Of a stretch of DNA of 64,000 nt, positions 52,463 through 62,200 are shown one piece after another. The position numbers were made by a program, and so were the translations under genes. Location of the stretch: positions 124,001 to 188,000 of the forward strand of contig NZ_JAKZGR010000001.1 in the NCBI RefSeq assembly GCF_022549675.1. The letters are read 5' to 3'. Under the pieces are notes generated by a model. The model searched no databases, was not told the origin of the DNA, and saw only the letters and a list, made by a program, of their open reading frames with translations. The DNA is from Belliella kenyensis. Its GTDB lineage: Bacteria; Bacteroidota; Bacteroidia; Cytophagales; Cyclobacteriaceae. Numbering within the stretch: position 1 is the first letter of the stretch; each line of letters begins with the position of its first letter.

Positions 52463-54129
52463 TCTGCACCACCTTCTAGTTTTCCATTAGAAAGTTTCAA
52501 TATGGCATCAACTTTTCCAATGATAGGGGAAGGTGATTCATTGATAAGATATCCCTTACTTTTCAGAGCATCGAAGGTCACTTGAGTGAAGACATCCTTT
52601 TCAAATCGAATTTCATCGGGAAGCCATTGGTGATGAAATCTAGGTGCATTCACTGCCTCTTGCATGCTCATCTCAAATACGATCACATTGAGAATCGCTT
52701 GCACTACAGAGGTCATGATGGTGGATCCCCCTGGTGTTCCTACGATCATAAGTATTTCGCCATCTTTTTCTACTAAAGTTGGTGTCATAGAGCTGAGCAT
52801 CCTTTTACCAGGTTCTATTTTATTGGCTTCCGCACCTATAAGTCCGAACATATTAGGCACTCCTGTTTTTGCAGAGAAATCATCCATTTCATTGTTGAGG
52901 AAAAATCCCAATTCCTCTACATACAACTTGGATCCATAAGCACCGTTTAGTGTTGTAGTAATGGCCAAAGCATTGCCAAACTGATCCATGATAGAGTAGT
53001 GGGTAGTTTCATCACTTTCTTGAAAGTTGATCTGCCCATGTGCTACATCTGTTGATTTTGTAGCTTGATCCCAATTGAATGTACTCATTCTTTCTTTCAA
53101 GTAATTTTTGTCCATCATTTGAAGCGTAGGAATGAAATTGAAATCAGGGTCACCTAAAAAGAAGTTTCTGTCTGCATAAGCTCTACGCTCAGCTTCGACC
53201 AAAACCTGAATATATTCAGGTGAATTATGACCAAAATTCTTTAGATCAAAGCCTTCGATCATGCCTAGTATCTGAGCGATAGTCACACCGCCACTGCTCG
53301 GTGGAGCCATCGAAGTAATGGTATGACCTTGAAAGTCAAATTGAATAGGTTCTCTCCATACTGCCTCATAAGATGCCAAATCATCTAGGGTAATAATTCC
53401 ACCATTTTCTGTAAGGAAATCGACTAGTTTTTGAGCTGTCTCACCTTTGTAGAACTCATCTCTTCCGTTAGTAGCTATCCTTCGGAGTGTTTGGGCTAAT
53501 TCAGGGTATTTGATAGTATCACCAGCCTGGTATGTCTTTGAAAACTTGGAATTTGGACCATTTACTTCTGTTAATATCGATAAATTTGCCTGTAGACTTG
53601 CAGCTTGTCTTTCGGTGACTACTACGCCTTTTTCTGCTAAAGAAATGACAGGGGCGAGGATTTTTTCAATCTGCAAGCTACCATGCATACGATGAACTTC
53701 AAAAATCCCCGCGATGGTCCCAGGTACTCCCACAGCCAAGGCACCTGTGGTACTTAGCCTTGGAATGACGTCCCCATTTTCGTCTAGATACATATCCACT
53801 GTGGCTGCAAGTGGAGCTTTTTCCCTATAATCTATTGACCCTATCTCTCCATCAGCCTTTCTGAAAACCATAAATCCACCACCTCCTAAGTTGCCTGCAA
53901 ATGGGAATGCTATGGCAAGAGCTAGCTCAGTGGCTACCATGGCATCAAAAGCATTTCCACCTTCTCGCAAAATGCTAACACCTACCTGTGATGCCTCTTT
54001 TCTGGCAGATACTACCATCGCTTGCTCTGCAATCAAGCCTGTGATTCGTGTCTCTTCCTTAATAGGACTGCAAGATGCGATCAATATACTACATCCTAAA
54101 AGGTGGTGAATGAATGGTTTCAAATTCAT
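52429..54129 (-). CDS. ggt: gamma-glutamyltransferase
   Basis: Extracytoplasmic N-terminal-nucleophile enzyme of 566 residues that cleaves glutathione and gamma-glutamyl amides. It is a lipoprotein (LIASCSPIKEE). After autoprocessing the nucleophile is the first Thr of ETTHYSIMD (T-T-H-Y-S), with the downstream GAYGSKLYVEELGFFLNNEM (split) and GKRMLSSMTPT plus GTPGGSTIMTSV loops of the active site. The large-subunit Arg lies in DYREKAP. The length is normal. It is followed upstream by an S9 peptidase gene four bases away, so both may act together in peptide or glutathione breakdown. Confidence 0.96.
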   Translation of the reverse strand: MNLKPFIHHLLGCSILIASCSPIKEETRITGLIAEQAMVVSARKEASQVGVSILREGGNAFDAMVATELALAIAFPFAGNLGGGGFMVFRKADGEIGSIDYREKAPLAATVDMYLDENGDVIPRLSTTGALAVGVPGTIAGIFEVHRMHGSLQIEKILAPVISLAEKGVVVTERQAASLQANLSILTEVNGPNSKFSKTYQAGDTIKYPELAQTLRRIATNGRDEFYKGETAQKLVDFLTENGGIITLDDLASYEAVWREPIQFDFQGHTITSMAPPSSGGVTIAQILGMIEGFDLKNFGHNSPEYIQVLVEAERRAYADRNFFLGDPDFNFIPTLQMMDKNYLKERMSTFNWDQATKSTDVAHGQINFQESDETTHYSIMDQFGNALAITTTLNGAYGSKLYVEELGFFLNNEMDDFSAKTGVPNMFGLIGAEANKIEPGKRMLSSMTPTLVEKDGEILMIVGTPGGSTIMTSVVQAILNVIVFEMSMQEAVNAPRFHHQWLPDEIRFEKDVFTQVTFDALKSKGYLINESPSPIIGKVDAILKLSNGKLEGGADHRGDDAAVGF

Positions 54130-54133
54130 AATT

Positions 54134-56521
54134 TTAATCTAAAAGTGTATCGTTGAAAAGTTTTAGTATTCTCTTATATTCATCTGTCCAGCTACTTGGT
54201 TCTACAAAACCGTGATCCTCTACAGGATATACAGCCATTTCCCAGTTGTCTTTGCCAAGCTCAATGAGTCTCTGGGCTAATCTGACTACATCTTGAAAAT
54301 GAACATTCACATCTATCATACCATGCGCTATCAACAAGTTGCCCTTCAAACCTTCTGCAAAATAGATTGGCGATGACCTCTTATAGGCAATAGGATCATT
54401 GAAAGGCTCATTGAGTATATTGGAAGTATAGCCATGATTGTAGTGAGCCCAATCAGTCACCGAACGCAAAGCCGCTCCCGAAGTAAATGTATCAGCAGCA
54501 TTGAATAAGGCCATCAAGGTAATAAAACCTCCATAACTTCCTCCATAGATTCCTATTTTCCCTGCTTGAACTCCATGCTCAGAGATTAAGAAATTTGCCC
54601 CATCGACTTGGTCTGATAGATCTTTTCCACCCATGTGTCTGTAGATGCCTGTTCTCCAATCTCTTCCATATCCAGCTGATCCTCTGTAGTCAATATCTAA
54701 TACAGTGTACCCCATGTCAGTTAAGAGATTATGAAACATATATTCTCTAAAATAACTAGACCACCATTTGTGAACATTTTGTAAATAACCCGCTCCATGT
54801 ACAAATATTACTGCGGCGCCATTGCTTTTTGATGGCTCTGGTTTATATAGTCTAGCAGGTACATTTGCTCCATCTTGGGCCTTAAAGGCAACCAGTTCAG
54901 GGTCTCTCCAATTATACGCTTTGAAAGCTTCACTTTGACCGTTAGTCAATTGCTTAGCTTCCGACTTTGTGTCATTTGGCTTTAAATATAGCTCCCAAGG
55001 CTTATTGCTATAAGAGTACAATATTGCTATATGCTTTTCATCAGGAGAAAGAGACACGTCATTATTTCCAGTCATGGAAGTCAATTTTTCCATTTTTCCA
55101 CCCATTAGGGGCATTCTATAAAAATGCCTCTCTCCAGCATGTACCTCAGATGTGGTGAGGTACCATGATTTCATGTCTTTAGAAATAAATGGACTGAACA
55201 CCTCATACTGACCATTGGTCAAAGCTCTCTTTGAACCTGAATTTACATCTAATAAGTATAAATGAGAATATCCAGTCTCCTCAGATTGGAAATAGATATG
55301 CTTGTTGTCTGGTAACCAACCTAAAGTTCCTCCACCAAAAGAAGAACCAATTCCAGGTCCTGCCACCCAAGCTTCATCTCGCTGCCTATCCAACACTTTA
55401 AGTGATCCATCTTCAAGGTTGATTCTAGCGATCCACCTGTCTTTGTTGTCATCTGACCTGATGTTTACAATTGCATGCTTCCCATTGGGTGAGAAAATTG
55501 GTGATCCTAATGACACGCTTCTTTCTTTAGCCTCCCAAGTTTTCTCGGGGTAATCTTTGGTATAGTCCGGTAAATCAGTAATTCCTTCTAAATCTGATGT
55601 ACTGACCTTATACACTTTTTCATTATCAATATCATAAATAAAGAGCTCTACTTTGGAAGCTTCGTCACCTACTTTGGACCTGGTATTGATATCTGTAGTA
55701 TAGCCAGAAGCGTGTGTATAATCTGGGACTACAGTTCTCTTGTTTTCAGCTCGAATGAATTGTAAAAATGTGGCATACTTTTCATCAGGACTAAGCTGGA
55801 GACTCATTGCTTGTCCAGTTCCCAAGTAATGTGCAAACTTTTCTTCTTCTGCGATTGCTTCTCGGTAGATTTTTGAAGCCTCTTTAGCCTCTTCTCGTTC
55901 TTTGACTACTTGAAGGAGTTCTAAGTTATCTTTCTTGAGCCAAGTTTCCCTTTCGCCCATTTTTTGCTCTTCTCTACTTACTGGTTTGTTGCCTGATTTG
56001 ATATTTGTCTTTTTCTCTATTTTACCTGTTTTTAGGTCCATAACATACAAATTACTTGACATTTCGAAGCTAATCAGGTCTTCGTTAGCGAGGAACTTTG
56101 GAGAGCTGATTCTCTCTCCGAGATTCAAAACTGTCTTTCTTGAGTTAGTAGCAACTTCAAAAAGTATGATATTACCATCCTCAACAAACAATTTTTTGCT
56201 TTGATTTAAATTTGAATTGGTAAACCTAGGTACTTGTTTCTTTTGCTCTTCTAAACTTACTTTTTCAATTTTTCCAGTAGCATTGATATTTATCTTATAC
56301 AGCGAATCAGCAGGATTACCTTCAGGATTATAATTAAAGTAAATGTTTTTACCTTGCTCATCCCAACTTACACTAGAGGGGAAGTTACCCATCCATTTTG
56401 GATCTTGCATGATATGCTCTACGCTCAATTGAGTTTGTGCAAACCCATTTGTAAGGGATATAAGAATGATCCCAAATAACAGTTGAATTTTCCTCATATT
56501 TTTTGAATACATTTTTTTCAA
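54134..56521 (-). CDS. prolyl oligopeptidase family S9 peptidase (DPP IV-like)
   Basis: Exported serine peptidase of 795 residues. The ATG at 56497 (MRKIQLLFGIILISLTNGFAQ) gives a cleaner signal peptide than the start at 56521. The first ~520 residues are a beta-propeller with WD-like repeats (LSPDEKYATFLQF, SPNGKHAIVNIRSD, YLLDVNSG). The catalytic domain has the nucleophile in YGGSYGGFITLMALF, Asp in AHGMIDVNVHFQD and His in VEDHGFVEP. It removes dipeptides or acts on short peptides in the periplasm. Four bases separate it from the downstream ggt gene. Confidence 0.94.
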   Translation of the reverse strand: MKKMYSKNMRKIQLLFGIILISLTNGFAQTQLSVEHIMQDPKWMGNFPSSVSWDEQGKNIYFNYNPEGNPADSLYKININATGKIEKVSLEEQKKQVPRFTNSNLNQSKKLFVEDGNIILFEVATNSRKTVLNLGERISSPKFLANEDLISFEMSSNLYVMDLKTGKIEKKTNIKSGNKPVSREEQKMGERETWLKKDNLELLQVVKEREEAKEASKIYREAIAEEEKFAHYLGTGQAMSLQLSPDEKYATFLQFIRAENKRTVVPDYTHASGYTTDINTRSKVGDEASKVELFIYDIDNEKVYKVSTSDLEGITDLPDYTKDYPEKTWEAKERSVSLGSPIFSPNGKHAIVNIRSDDNKDRWIARINLEDGSLKVLDRQRDEAWVAGPGIGSSFGGGTLGWLPDNKHIYFQSEETGYSHLYLLDVNSGSKRALTNGQYEVFSPFISKDMKSWYLTTSEVHAGERHFYRMPLMGGKMEKLTSMTGNNDVSLSPDEKHIAILYSYSNKPWELYLKPNDTKSEAKQLTNGQSEAFKAYNWRDPELVAFKAQDGANVPARLYKPEPSKSNGAAVIFVHGAGYLQNVHKWWSSYFREYMFHNLLTDMGYTVLDIDYRGSAGYGRDWRTGIYRHMGGKDLSDQVDGANFLISEHGVQAGKIGIYGGSYGGFITLMALFNAADTFTSGAALRSVTDWAHYNHGYTSNILNEPFNDPIAYKRSSPIYFAEGLKGNLLIAHGMIDVNVHFQDVVRLAQRLIELGKDNWEMAVYPVEDHGFVEPSSWTDEYKRILKLFNDTLLD

Positions 56522-56654
56522 TAATAGGCAATTCAGTCGAAAAATCTTCTAAAAGTGTATAAATGGTCAAAAGGATATCGGAACTGATGAATTATAAATG
56601 ATTTCTAATCTAAAAGAAACCTCCAAAAATAGCTCACTTTTAATCCAAAAAGTT

Positions 56655-56987
56655 TTATAGTGTATTTAAAAATTCTTTTAATTCTTTCTCAATGATTTCT
56701 AAATCTGATTTGAGTAGCTCATAAGTGGATTGAGAGTTCTCTAGATCTTCTTCAATACTTTCTAGAAGCTTTCTTGTTTGTATTGCTCCAATATAACTCA
56801 TACTAGGTTTGGCTTTATGACACTTACGTTTGATCAAATCATAATTCTCATCATTATAAAATTCGTCCAATTTTTTTAGGTCTTGAATGTTGGTATCTAT
56901 TATGATCTGAACCATCTCCTTGATCATCTCAACGTCATCCTCACCAAAAAACTGGAAGATAGTCTGGGGAACTACAATTTGATACAT
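56655..56987 (-). CDS. Hpt domain protein
   Basis: Histidine phosphotransfer protein of 110 residues, a four-helix bundle. The phosphorylated His is His57 in KRKCHKAKPSMSYIGA (Hpt consensus H-x-x-K-G/P-S). It starts with VPQTIFQFFGEDDVEMIKEM, the usual first helix. Stand-alone Hpt proteins relay phosphate between a hybrid kinase and a response regulator; no partner is encoded nearby. Confidence 0.87.
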   Translation of the reverse strand: MYQIVVPQTIFQFFGEDDVEMIKEMVQIIIDTNIQDLKKLDEFYNDENYDLIKRKCHKAKPSMSYIGAIQTRKLLESIEEDLENSQSTYELLKSDLEIIEKELKEFLNTL

Positions 56988-57125
56988 AAATTTGCGGTTT
57001 GAATAAATTTAAATGTTTTTTGTAACTAAAACAGCCAAGGTTACATGCTCGAAATTTAGAATATTTTTTAATAAACAGCTATTTTATTTGTGCTTTTTAG
57101 TCAAATCGATTATGTTTTTTCTGAT

Positions 57126-57265
57126 TATACGCTTTTTTGCCAGTAACTTAAATTCATTGGCTCAACAGGTTGCTAATGGTCAATATCCATAAGTATCCAA
57201 TATCAATTTATATCTGAAGTTAGATAAATCGGAATTTTGTTATGTCATTGGCAAAGTTCCGTATA
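57126..57265. mobile_element. MITE-like element, copy 2 (140 bp)
   Basis: Direct-orientation partner of the element at 50671-50811, with the same inverted ends (TATACG...TTTGCCAGTAA and TCATTGGCAAA...CGTATA). It lies in the 347-bp divergent region 56988-57334. The similarity begins slightly further left, at about 57118. No coding capacity. Confidence 0.7.
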
Positions 57266-57334
57266 TACATAATGTTTTTTTTGTTGAGGATATAGTTTAA
57301 TTTTGTATCACAAAAAATTATCCAATCCTAGTAA

Positions 57335-57520
57335 GTGCCGAAGATGAATAGAAACAAAGTCATATTTCTAATTTTAGCAGTTTGTTTTCTTCTAGCAATG
57401 TTGTGGATAGGTTATGACATTTCTACTCGTACCACATTTCCTGGCTCTAAAGGAAATCTGAAAGAAAGAATGGCTCCAAGCGAATCAGACACACTTCCTG
57501 TAAAAGTGATTGAAGATTAA
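57335..57520 (+). CDS. small membrane protein, unknown
   Basis: A 61-residue protein (58 if started at the ATG at 57344, MNRNKVIFLIL). One membrane segment (VIFLILAVCFLLAMLWIGYD) is followed by a soluble tail with TTFPGSKGNLKERMAPSESD. The membrane segment and the well-formed tail suggest a real gene. No family or function is recognised; it stands alone on the plus strand. Confidence 0.6.
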   Translation: MPKMNRNKVIFLILAVCFLLAMLWIGYDISTRTTFPGSKGNLKERMAPSESDTLPVKVIED

Positions 57521-57711
57521 CCCATCATTTCTTTTGAAAAGTAGTTTAACTTGAATATCCACAAGATCAACAATACTTTATTTAGAATATTTACTTTAGG
57601 TTTAAGATATTTTGATCTTAGATTTTAATTGTTGCTAATCCAAAATTGAGGCAAAAATTCTATAAAGTATTGATAGGGGCGCGAAAGTGAAGAATAATAA
57701 ACTTAAACATT

Positions 57712-58362
57712 GTGCATCATATAAAAATTAACCATCTATTAAAAATTTTGCAAGAATCTGGCATTGAAATCGAAGAGGAGTTCCACCTTGAAGTCAATCC
57801 AGCCTATGTAAAAGGAAAAGGAGAAGAAATACTTCGTGAGGTTTTATCATTACTAGATGGTAAAGTGAGTCAACTTCCTCTACTAGATCATCTCAAGTTT
57901 GATTTCAAAATCAATAGAAACCTATTTGTTTATGATGATCAAGTACACTTTAATAGGTATAGGTTAAGTACTTTTAAATCTGATCTTTATGAGTCATTTT
58001 CATACAACTGGGTAGAGGCTTATAAAAGAATGTGTAGGACATTTGAAAGGGAATGTTTGAAGTCTGGTATACAGACAAGGATCTGGGATGGACCTCCCAT
58101 AGCTGAGAAAGTTTTTGGTAAATCAGAGGTAGCAGGTGATCTTTCAGGCAATGGTTCATCTGGGTGGAAACTGAATGCTTACAATGATGCACAATATGAT
58201 CTTGTGAGCAGGCTGCACGGATATAAACTTATAAGAATCCCACTTTATGAAAATTTGATGTTAGGAGGGAGTTTGAAAAAGATTGATGATCTTTTGCTCA
58301 ATCCAAAGGAAGAATCATTTCAAGCAGTAAGTAACTGGTTAAGACGAAAAATAGAACAATGA
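57712..58362 (+). CDS. unknown protein, GTG start
   Basis: A 216-residue soluble protein that I do not recognise. It starts with GTG at 57712 since no ATG lies upstream in frame near it. Charged helices (SGIEIEEEFHLEVNPAYVKG) lead into a conserved-looking core: WVEAYKRMCRTFERECLKSG, IQTRIWDGPPIAEKVFG, GDLSGNGSSGWKLNAYNDAQ, YDLVSRLHGYKLIRIPLYEN. The pattern of Glu, Asp and Lys in the core (E-x-E, W-D-G, K-L-N) recalls a nuclease-like fold, but this is a guess. The preceding 190 bases hold no gene. Confidence 0.65.
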   Translation: MHHIKINHLLKILQESGIEIEEEFHLEVNPAYVKGKGEEILREVLSLLDGKVSQLPLLDHLKFDFKINRNLFVYDDQVHFNRYRLSTFKSDLYESFSYNWVEAYKRMCRTFERECLKSGIQTRIWDGPPIAEKVFGKSEVAGDLSGNGSSGWKLNAYNDAQYDLVSRLHGYKLIRIPLYENLMLGGSLKKIDDLLLNPKEESFQAVSNWLRRKIEQ

Positions 58363-58504
58363 TTTTGTTAAATCTTGAGATAAACAACCTCTTTTTAAAA
58401 AACGAATTTTGATGGCAAGCTTAGATAATTCAAATATCTAAGGCAGTATTTTATTTTACTTCTAATGAAGTAGAAATAAACAATAGAATAGATAAATCTA
58501 AAAA

Positions 58505-58560
58505 AATAACCACTTGAATAATGAGGGTCTGACACAATCTCAAGTTATTCAGTGGCTATT
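58505..58560. terminator. imperfect hairpin between convergent genes
   Basis: AATAACCACTTGAATAA (58505-58521) and TTATTCAGTGGCTATT (58545-58560) pair with one bulge and one mismatch around a 23-base loop. It lies between the unknown gene at 57712 and the small convergent gene at 58572. Confidence 0.5.
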
Positions 58561-58571
58561 AATCATTTAAA

Positions 58572-58769
58572 TTAACACAGGTCACGATTTAATCTTTTAA
58601 AATCGATAACGCCTTTGATTACTAACTCTCCTGTGCCTTTCAATGTGGTCACAGCAACATTTTTTACAGAATTTGCTAAAACACTTCCTGTGTCAGCAGT
58701 TCCTTGAAGTGTGGCCTTTAATCCACCCTTGATTCCGTTTACTACATTAGAAATGATAGGTATACCCAT
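58572..58769 (-). CDS. small Gly/Thr-rich amphipathic protein, unknown
   Basis: A 65-residue protein (GIPIISNVVNGIKGGLKATL, QGTADTGSVLANSVKNVAVT, TLKGTGELVIKGVIDFKRLN) built of short amphipathic stretches with repeated Gly, Thr and Val and ending in DLC. It has no clear signal or membrane segment. It could be a structural or membrane-active peptide. Its composition is unlike any neighbour, and the ATG is followed by a good frame without internal stops. Function unknown. Confidence 0.45.
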   Translation of the reverse strand: MGIPIISNVVNGIKGGLKATLQGTADTGSVLANSVKNVAVTTLKGTGELVIKGVIDFKRLNRDLC

Positions 58770-58899
58770 AGTTTTATGTTATTTTGGTTAATATGAAATG
58801 TTAATTTAATATTTTATCATTAAAAAATGAAATAAATTTAAAGAGAATTTTTAAAAATGTATTTTTTAATTAAATAAACCAAACTAGGTACAGGCTTCT

Positions 58900-59165
58900 C
58901 TGAAAGGGAAGTGGTGTTTTGCGAACAGTTGCTTTATAGAGGAGTAGCTTATCTGTCAGGGAAGTATTCGGTTTAGTCATTATGCTGTCGTTTCAGGACG
59001 AATGTGACTTGTGATAGTTTCCTGTGCCAAGGCTGAAGGCCTTTTACACCTCTAACCCAAGGCAGCGCCTTGGGTGTATTAGACGACTTCCTAACCTCCG
59101 CCCTGAAGGGGCAACATATAGTAATGTACCTTACCCTCAGCTGGATTATCGTGTGGTTTTTCGTA
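58900..59165. repeat. GC-rich hairpin cluster, REP-like
   Basis: The gene-free stretch 58770-59208 changes from very AT-rich to GC-rich after 58890. It contains ACCCAAGGC/GCCTTGGGT (59055-59075, perfect 9-bp stem, 3-base loop), a GCCC-TGAA-GGGGC hairpin around 59100-59112 and an AAGGC-TGAAG-GCCTT hairpin around 59030-59043. CTGAAGG-like cores recur. This resembles dispersed palindromic repeats of Bacteroidota rather than a gene. No tRNA-like fold was seen. Confidence 0.5.
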
Positions 59166-59208
59166 ATACCATAGTCTAGATAAAAAAATCCTTCTACTCT
59201 TAATACAA

Positions 59209-62200
59209 CTAAACCAATTCCCTCAGATCTACAGGTACGACACGCGAAACACCAGCCTCAATCATCGTAATTCCGTAGATAATATCAGTGCTTGCCATGG
59301 TTCTTTTATTGTGAGTGACTATGATAAATTGAGATTCCTTGGAAAAAGTCTGTATGATGTTATTAAATTTATCAATATTGGCATCATCAAGTGGAGCATC
59401 TACCTCATCGAAAATACAGAATGGGGCAGGTTTCAAAAGATAAATGGAGAAGAGTAGGGAAGTGGCCGTCAATGTTTTCTCTCCTCCTGAGAGTTGATTG
59501 ATCGTCAAAGGTCTCTTTCCTTTTGGTTTAGCCATGATTTCTATCGGGCTATCCAAAGGATTTTCTGGATCTACCAACCTTAGATCGCAATCATCTTCTT
59601 TGGTAAACAAAGACCTAAACACCTTAACAAAATTCTCTTTAATTTTTTCAAATGCGTCAAGAAATGTTTCTTTGGCTACTTCATCTATTTCTTTAATGGT
59701 TTCGATGAGAGAGTTTTTAGCTTTGATCAAATCCTCCCTCTGTGATGTGATAAAGGTATGCCTCGTTTTGATTTCCTCATAAGCTTCCATGGCCATGGGA
59801 TTGATAGGACCAATTTTCTCTAGTTTTTCTTTATTTTTTTGTACAATCTGCCTGATTTGTGTATCATCCATAGTCAGATAATCTTCATCTATGGATGGAT
59901 TTTCTTCCATGAGCTGGTCAAGGTCAATTTCAAATTCTACACTTAATCTTTCCTTCATAGAGTTTAGCTTTAGCTTTACTTCATTGAGGGCATTCGTATA
60001 TTCTTGGATGATGGTGTCTATTCCTTCTTTGCTTTTCTGCAATTCTCTGATTTGTTTGTCATTGGTATCTATTTCACCACGGGAAGCATAATAGTCCTTT
60101 TCAGCTTCGTTTACACCTTTTTCTATGCTTTCTTTTTCAGCGTAAAGTTCAATAAGTTCATCGTCTTTGATCTCATTATTGTCTAGAAGGGTTCTTACTT
60201 CTTGCTCAATTGAACTTTGTTCAAGTTGTGATTTCTCTATTCTCTCTTTACTGCTTTCGAAAGCACTTTTCTTAAAGGAAATTTCCTGCTCAAGACTAGT
60301 TACTTTATTATTTTGCTGATGAAATAAGATGTTATCTTGATTGAATGCAGTAGATTTTTGACTCAAAAGCTCTGATTCAATTTGTAGTTGTTCATTGAGC
60401 GTTTCGAGTTCTATTTCCAAATACTCAAACTTCGCTCTTTCATCATCAAGTCTTGGAGTGATTTCATTGAGACTGTTTTCTAACTCTTCAATTCTCTCTA
60501 AGATATCTTCTCTCTTGTTGGCATTGGTAGAAAGCATTTCAGCCAATTGCTCTTTTTTGGTACGGATAGAAACGTACTCTTGATTGATTTCGGCAATTTC
60601 TGCTTGAAGTCCTTCAATAGGAAGTTTGTAACTTACTTCTTTGAGTTTGAGTAGATCAGTAAGCTTGCCATCCAAGTTTGATCTAGTTTGACTTACTTTT
60701 TTGCTCAGTTCTTTGATGTCCTTTTCGAGTTTCTCCAGGTTTTTGGCCCTACCTATTCGTTTTCCTTCAAAAAGTCCCACCGAACCGCCAGATATACTGA
60801 ACTTCCTTTTGGTGAATTTTCCGCTTTCAGAAATAAAAATACTTTGGGCATCCGTAGGGAAATCATTGAATTCACCCCTTACCAAATATACATCATCAAG
60901 GATGAAAGAGATGAGTTTAGCATATTTTTCATCGTATTCGATGATTTCAGTGGCAGGAATTGCATTTGGAAATAATTTGGATTGTGATGATTGGAATTTA
61001 TCAAAATCAGCCAATACAAAAAAGTTTGCTTTTCCTCTGGCCGCATCACTTAGTAGATTTACTGCTGCAATGGCTTGCTCCTGAGTGTCTACGACATAGT
61101 AGTTCATGTAGCCTTCAAGGAAGTTCTCAATGGTCACTCGATATTTTTCCTCTGTAGTAAGAATATCAGAAAGTAGCGGTGTATCCTTGCTCCATGATGT
61201 ATTTTTCTTGAGGAACTTGATGGCTTCTGGAAATCCCTCAAGGTTTTCTACCAATGATTTTGTTAGGTTAAACTCATTTTGTTTGGCGTCAAGTTTTCTA
61301 GATGATTGGGTTACTTCTTCCCTGATCATTTCTATCAGCTTGTTGAGTTCTTCTATTTTCCTATTATGATCCTCTTCCCTAGATTTGAGTTTGATAAGTT
61401 CTTCTTGGCTTTTGTCTAGCTCTTCTTTCAAAATCACCAGCTTATCTTCAAAGTCAGCCAAGTTGGCTTCTTGAGAATAATCATCTGAGGCAGTTTTTTC
61501 TAATTCTTGTTTTAAAGTAGAATACTGTATCTGTTTGATTTCCTTATCTTTGGATAATTGATAGACCAAGTCCTTTTTTAAGGCAAATTCTTTATTGAAT
61601 TCCTTCTGCTTTTCTTGAATTTCAGTGTAAGAAGTTTTTTGTTGATCATAATCAACCTTCAGTTGCTCTATTGTGAATTCCTTTTCTGCCAAGATCTTTC
61701 TTGCTGATTCCAATTCTTGCTCTAAGGATCGAATACTAAACCCAGCTCTATCATTTGACTTTCGGTCAACATCTATTTGCTCTCTAAGTTTTTGAGCTCT
61801 ATCTTCTAAAAACCTTAATCTTTCATTCTTGATCTTTTTATCAGACTCAAATTGCCTGATTTTATTGACATGCTCATTGAGTGTCTTTTGTCTTGAGCTC
61901 AACAATTTTTCTTTGTGAATAAGCTCAGATTTGACCTGCTCAAGCATGGATTCCTTTTCAGAAATCTTAGTGCTGAGCATAATTTTCTTATCACTCTCCT
62001 GTTCAATTTGTTCATGTAACTTGATCAGAGAGTCACTGTGAGAGGCTACTGATTTTTTGGCTAAGTTGATACTAGCGATTTTGTATTCTTGCTTGATTTC
62101 AAAGTATTTTGCCGTTTGCTTGGCTTGCTTTTCAAGGCTTTTAAGGTTCTTGTCTATTTCAAAAAGTACATCTTCGACTCTGTCCAAGTCACCATCAGTG

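Noticed and set aside
60701-61084. Plus-strand Ser/Phe-rich frames opposite smc
   Set aside because: Antisense shadows of the smc hinge and coiled coil; low-complexity composition is typical of such shadows.
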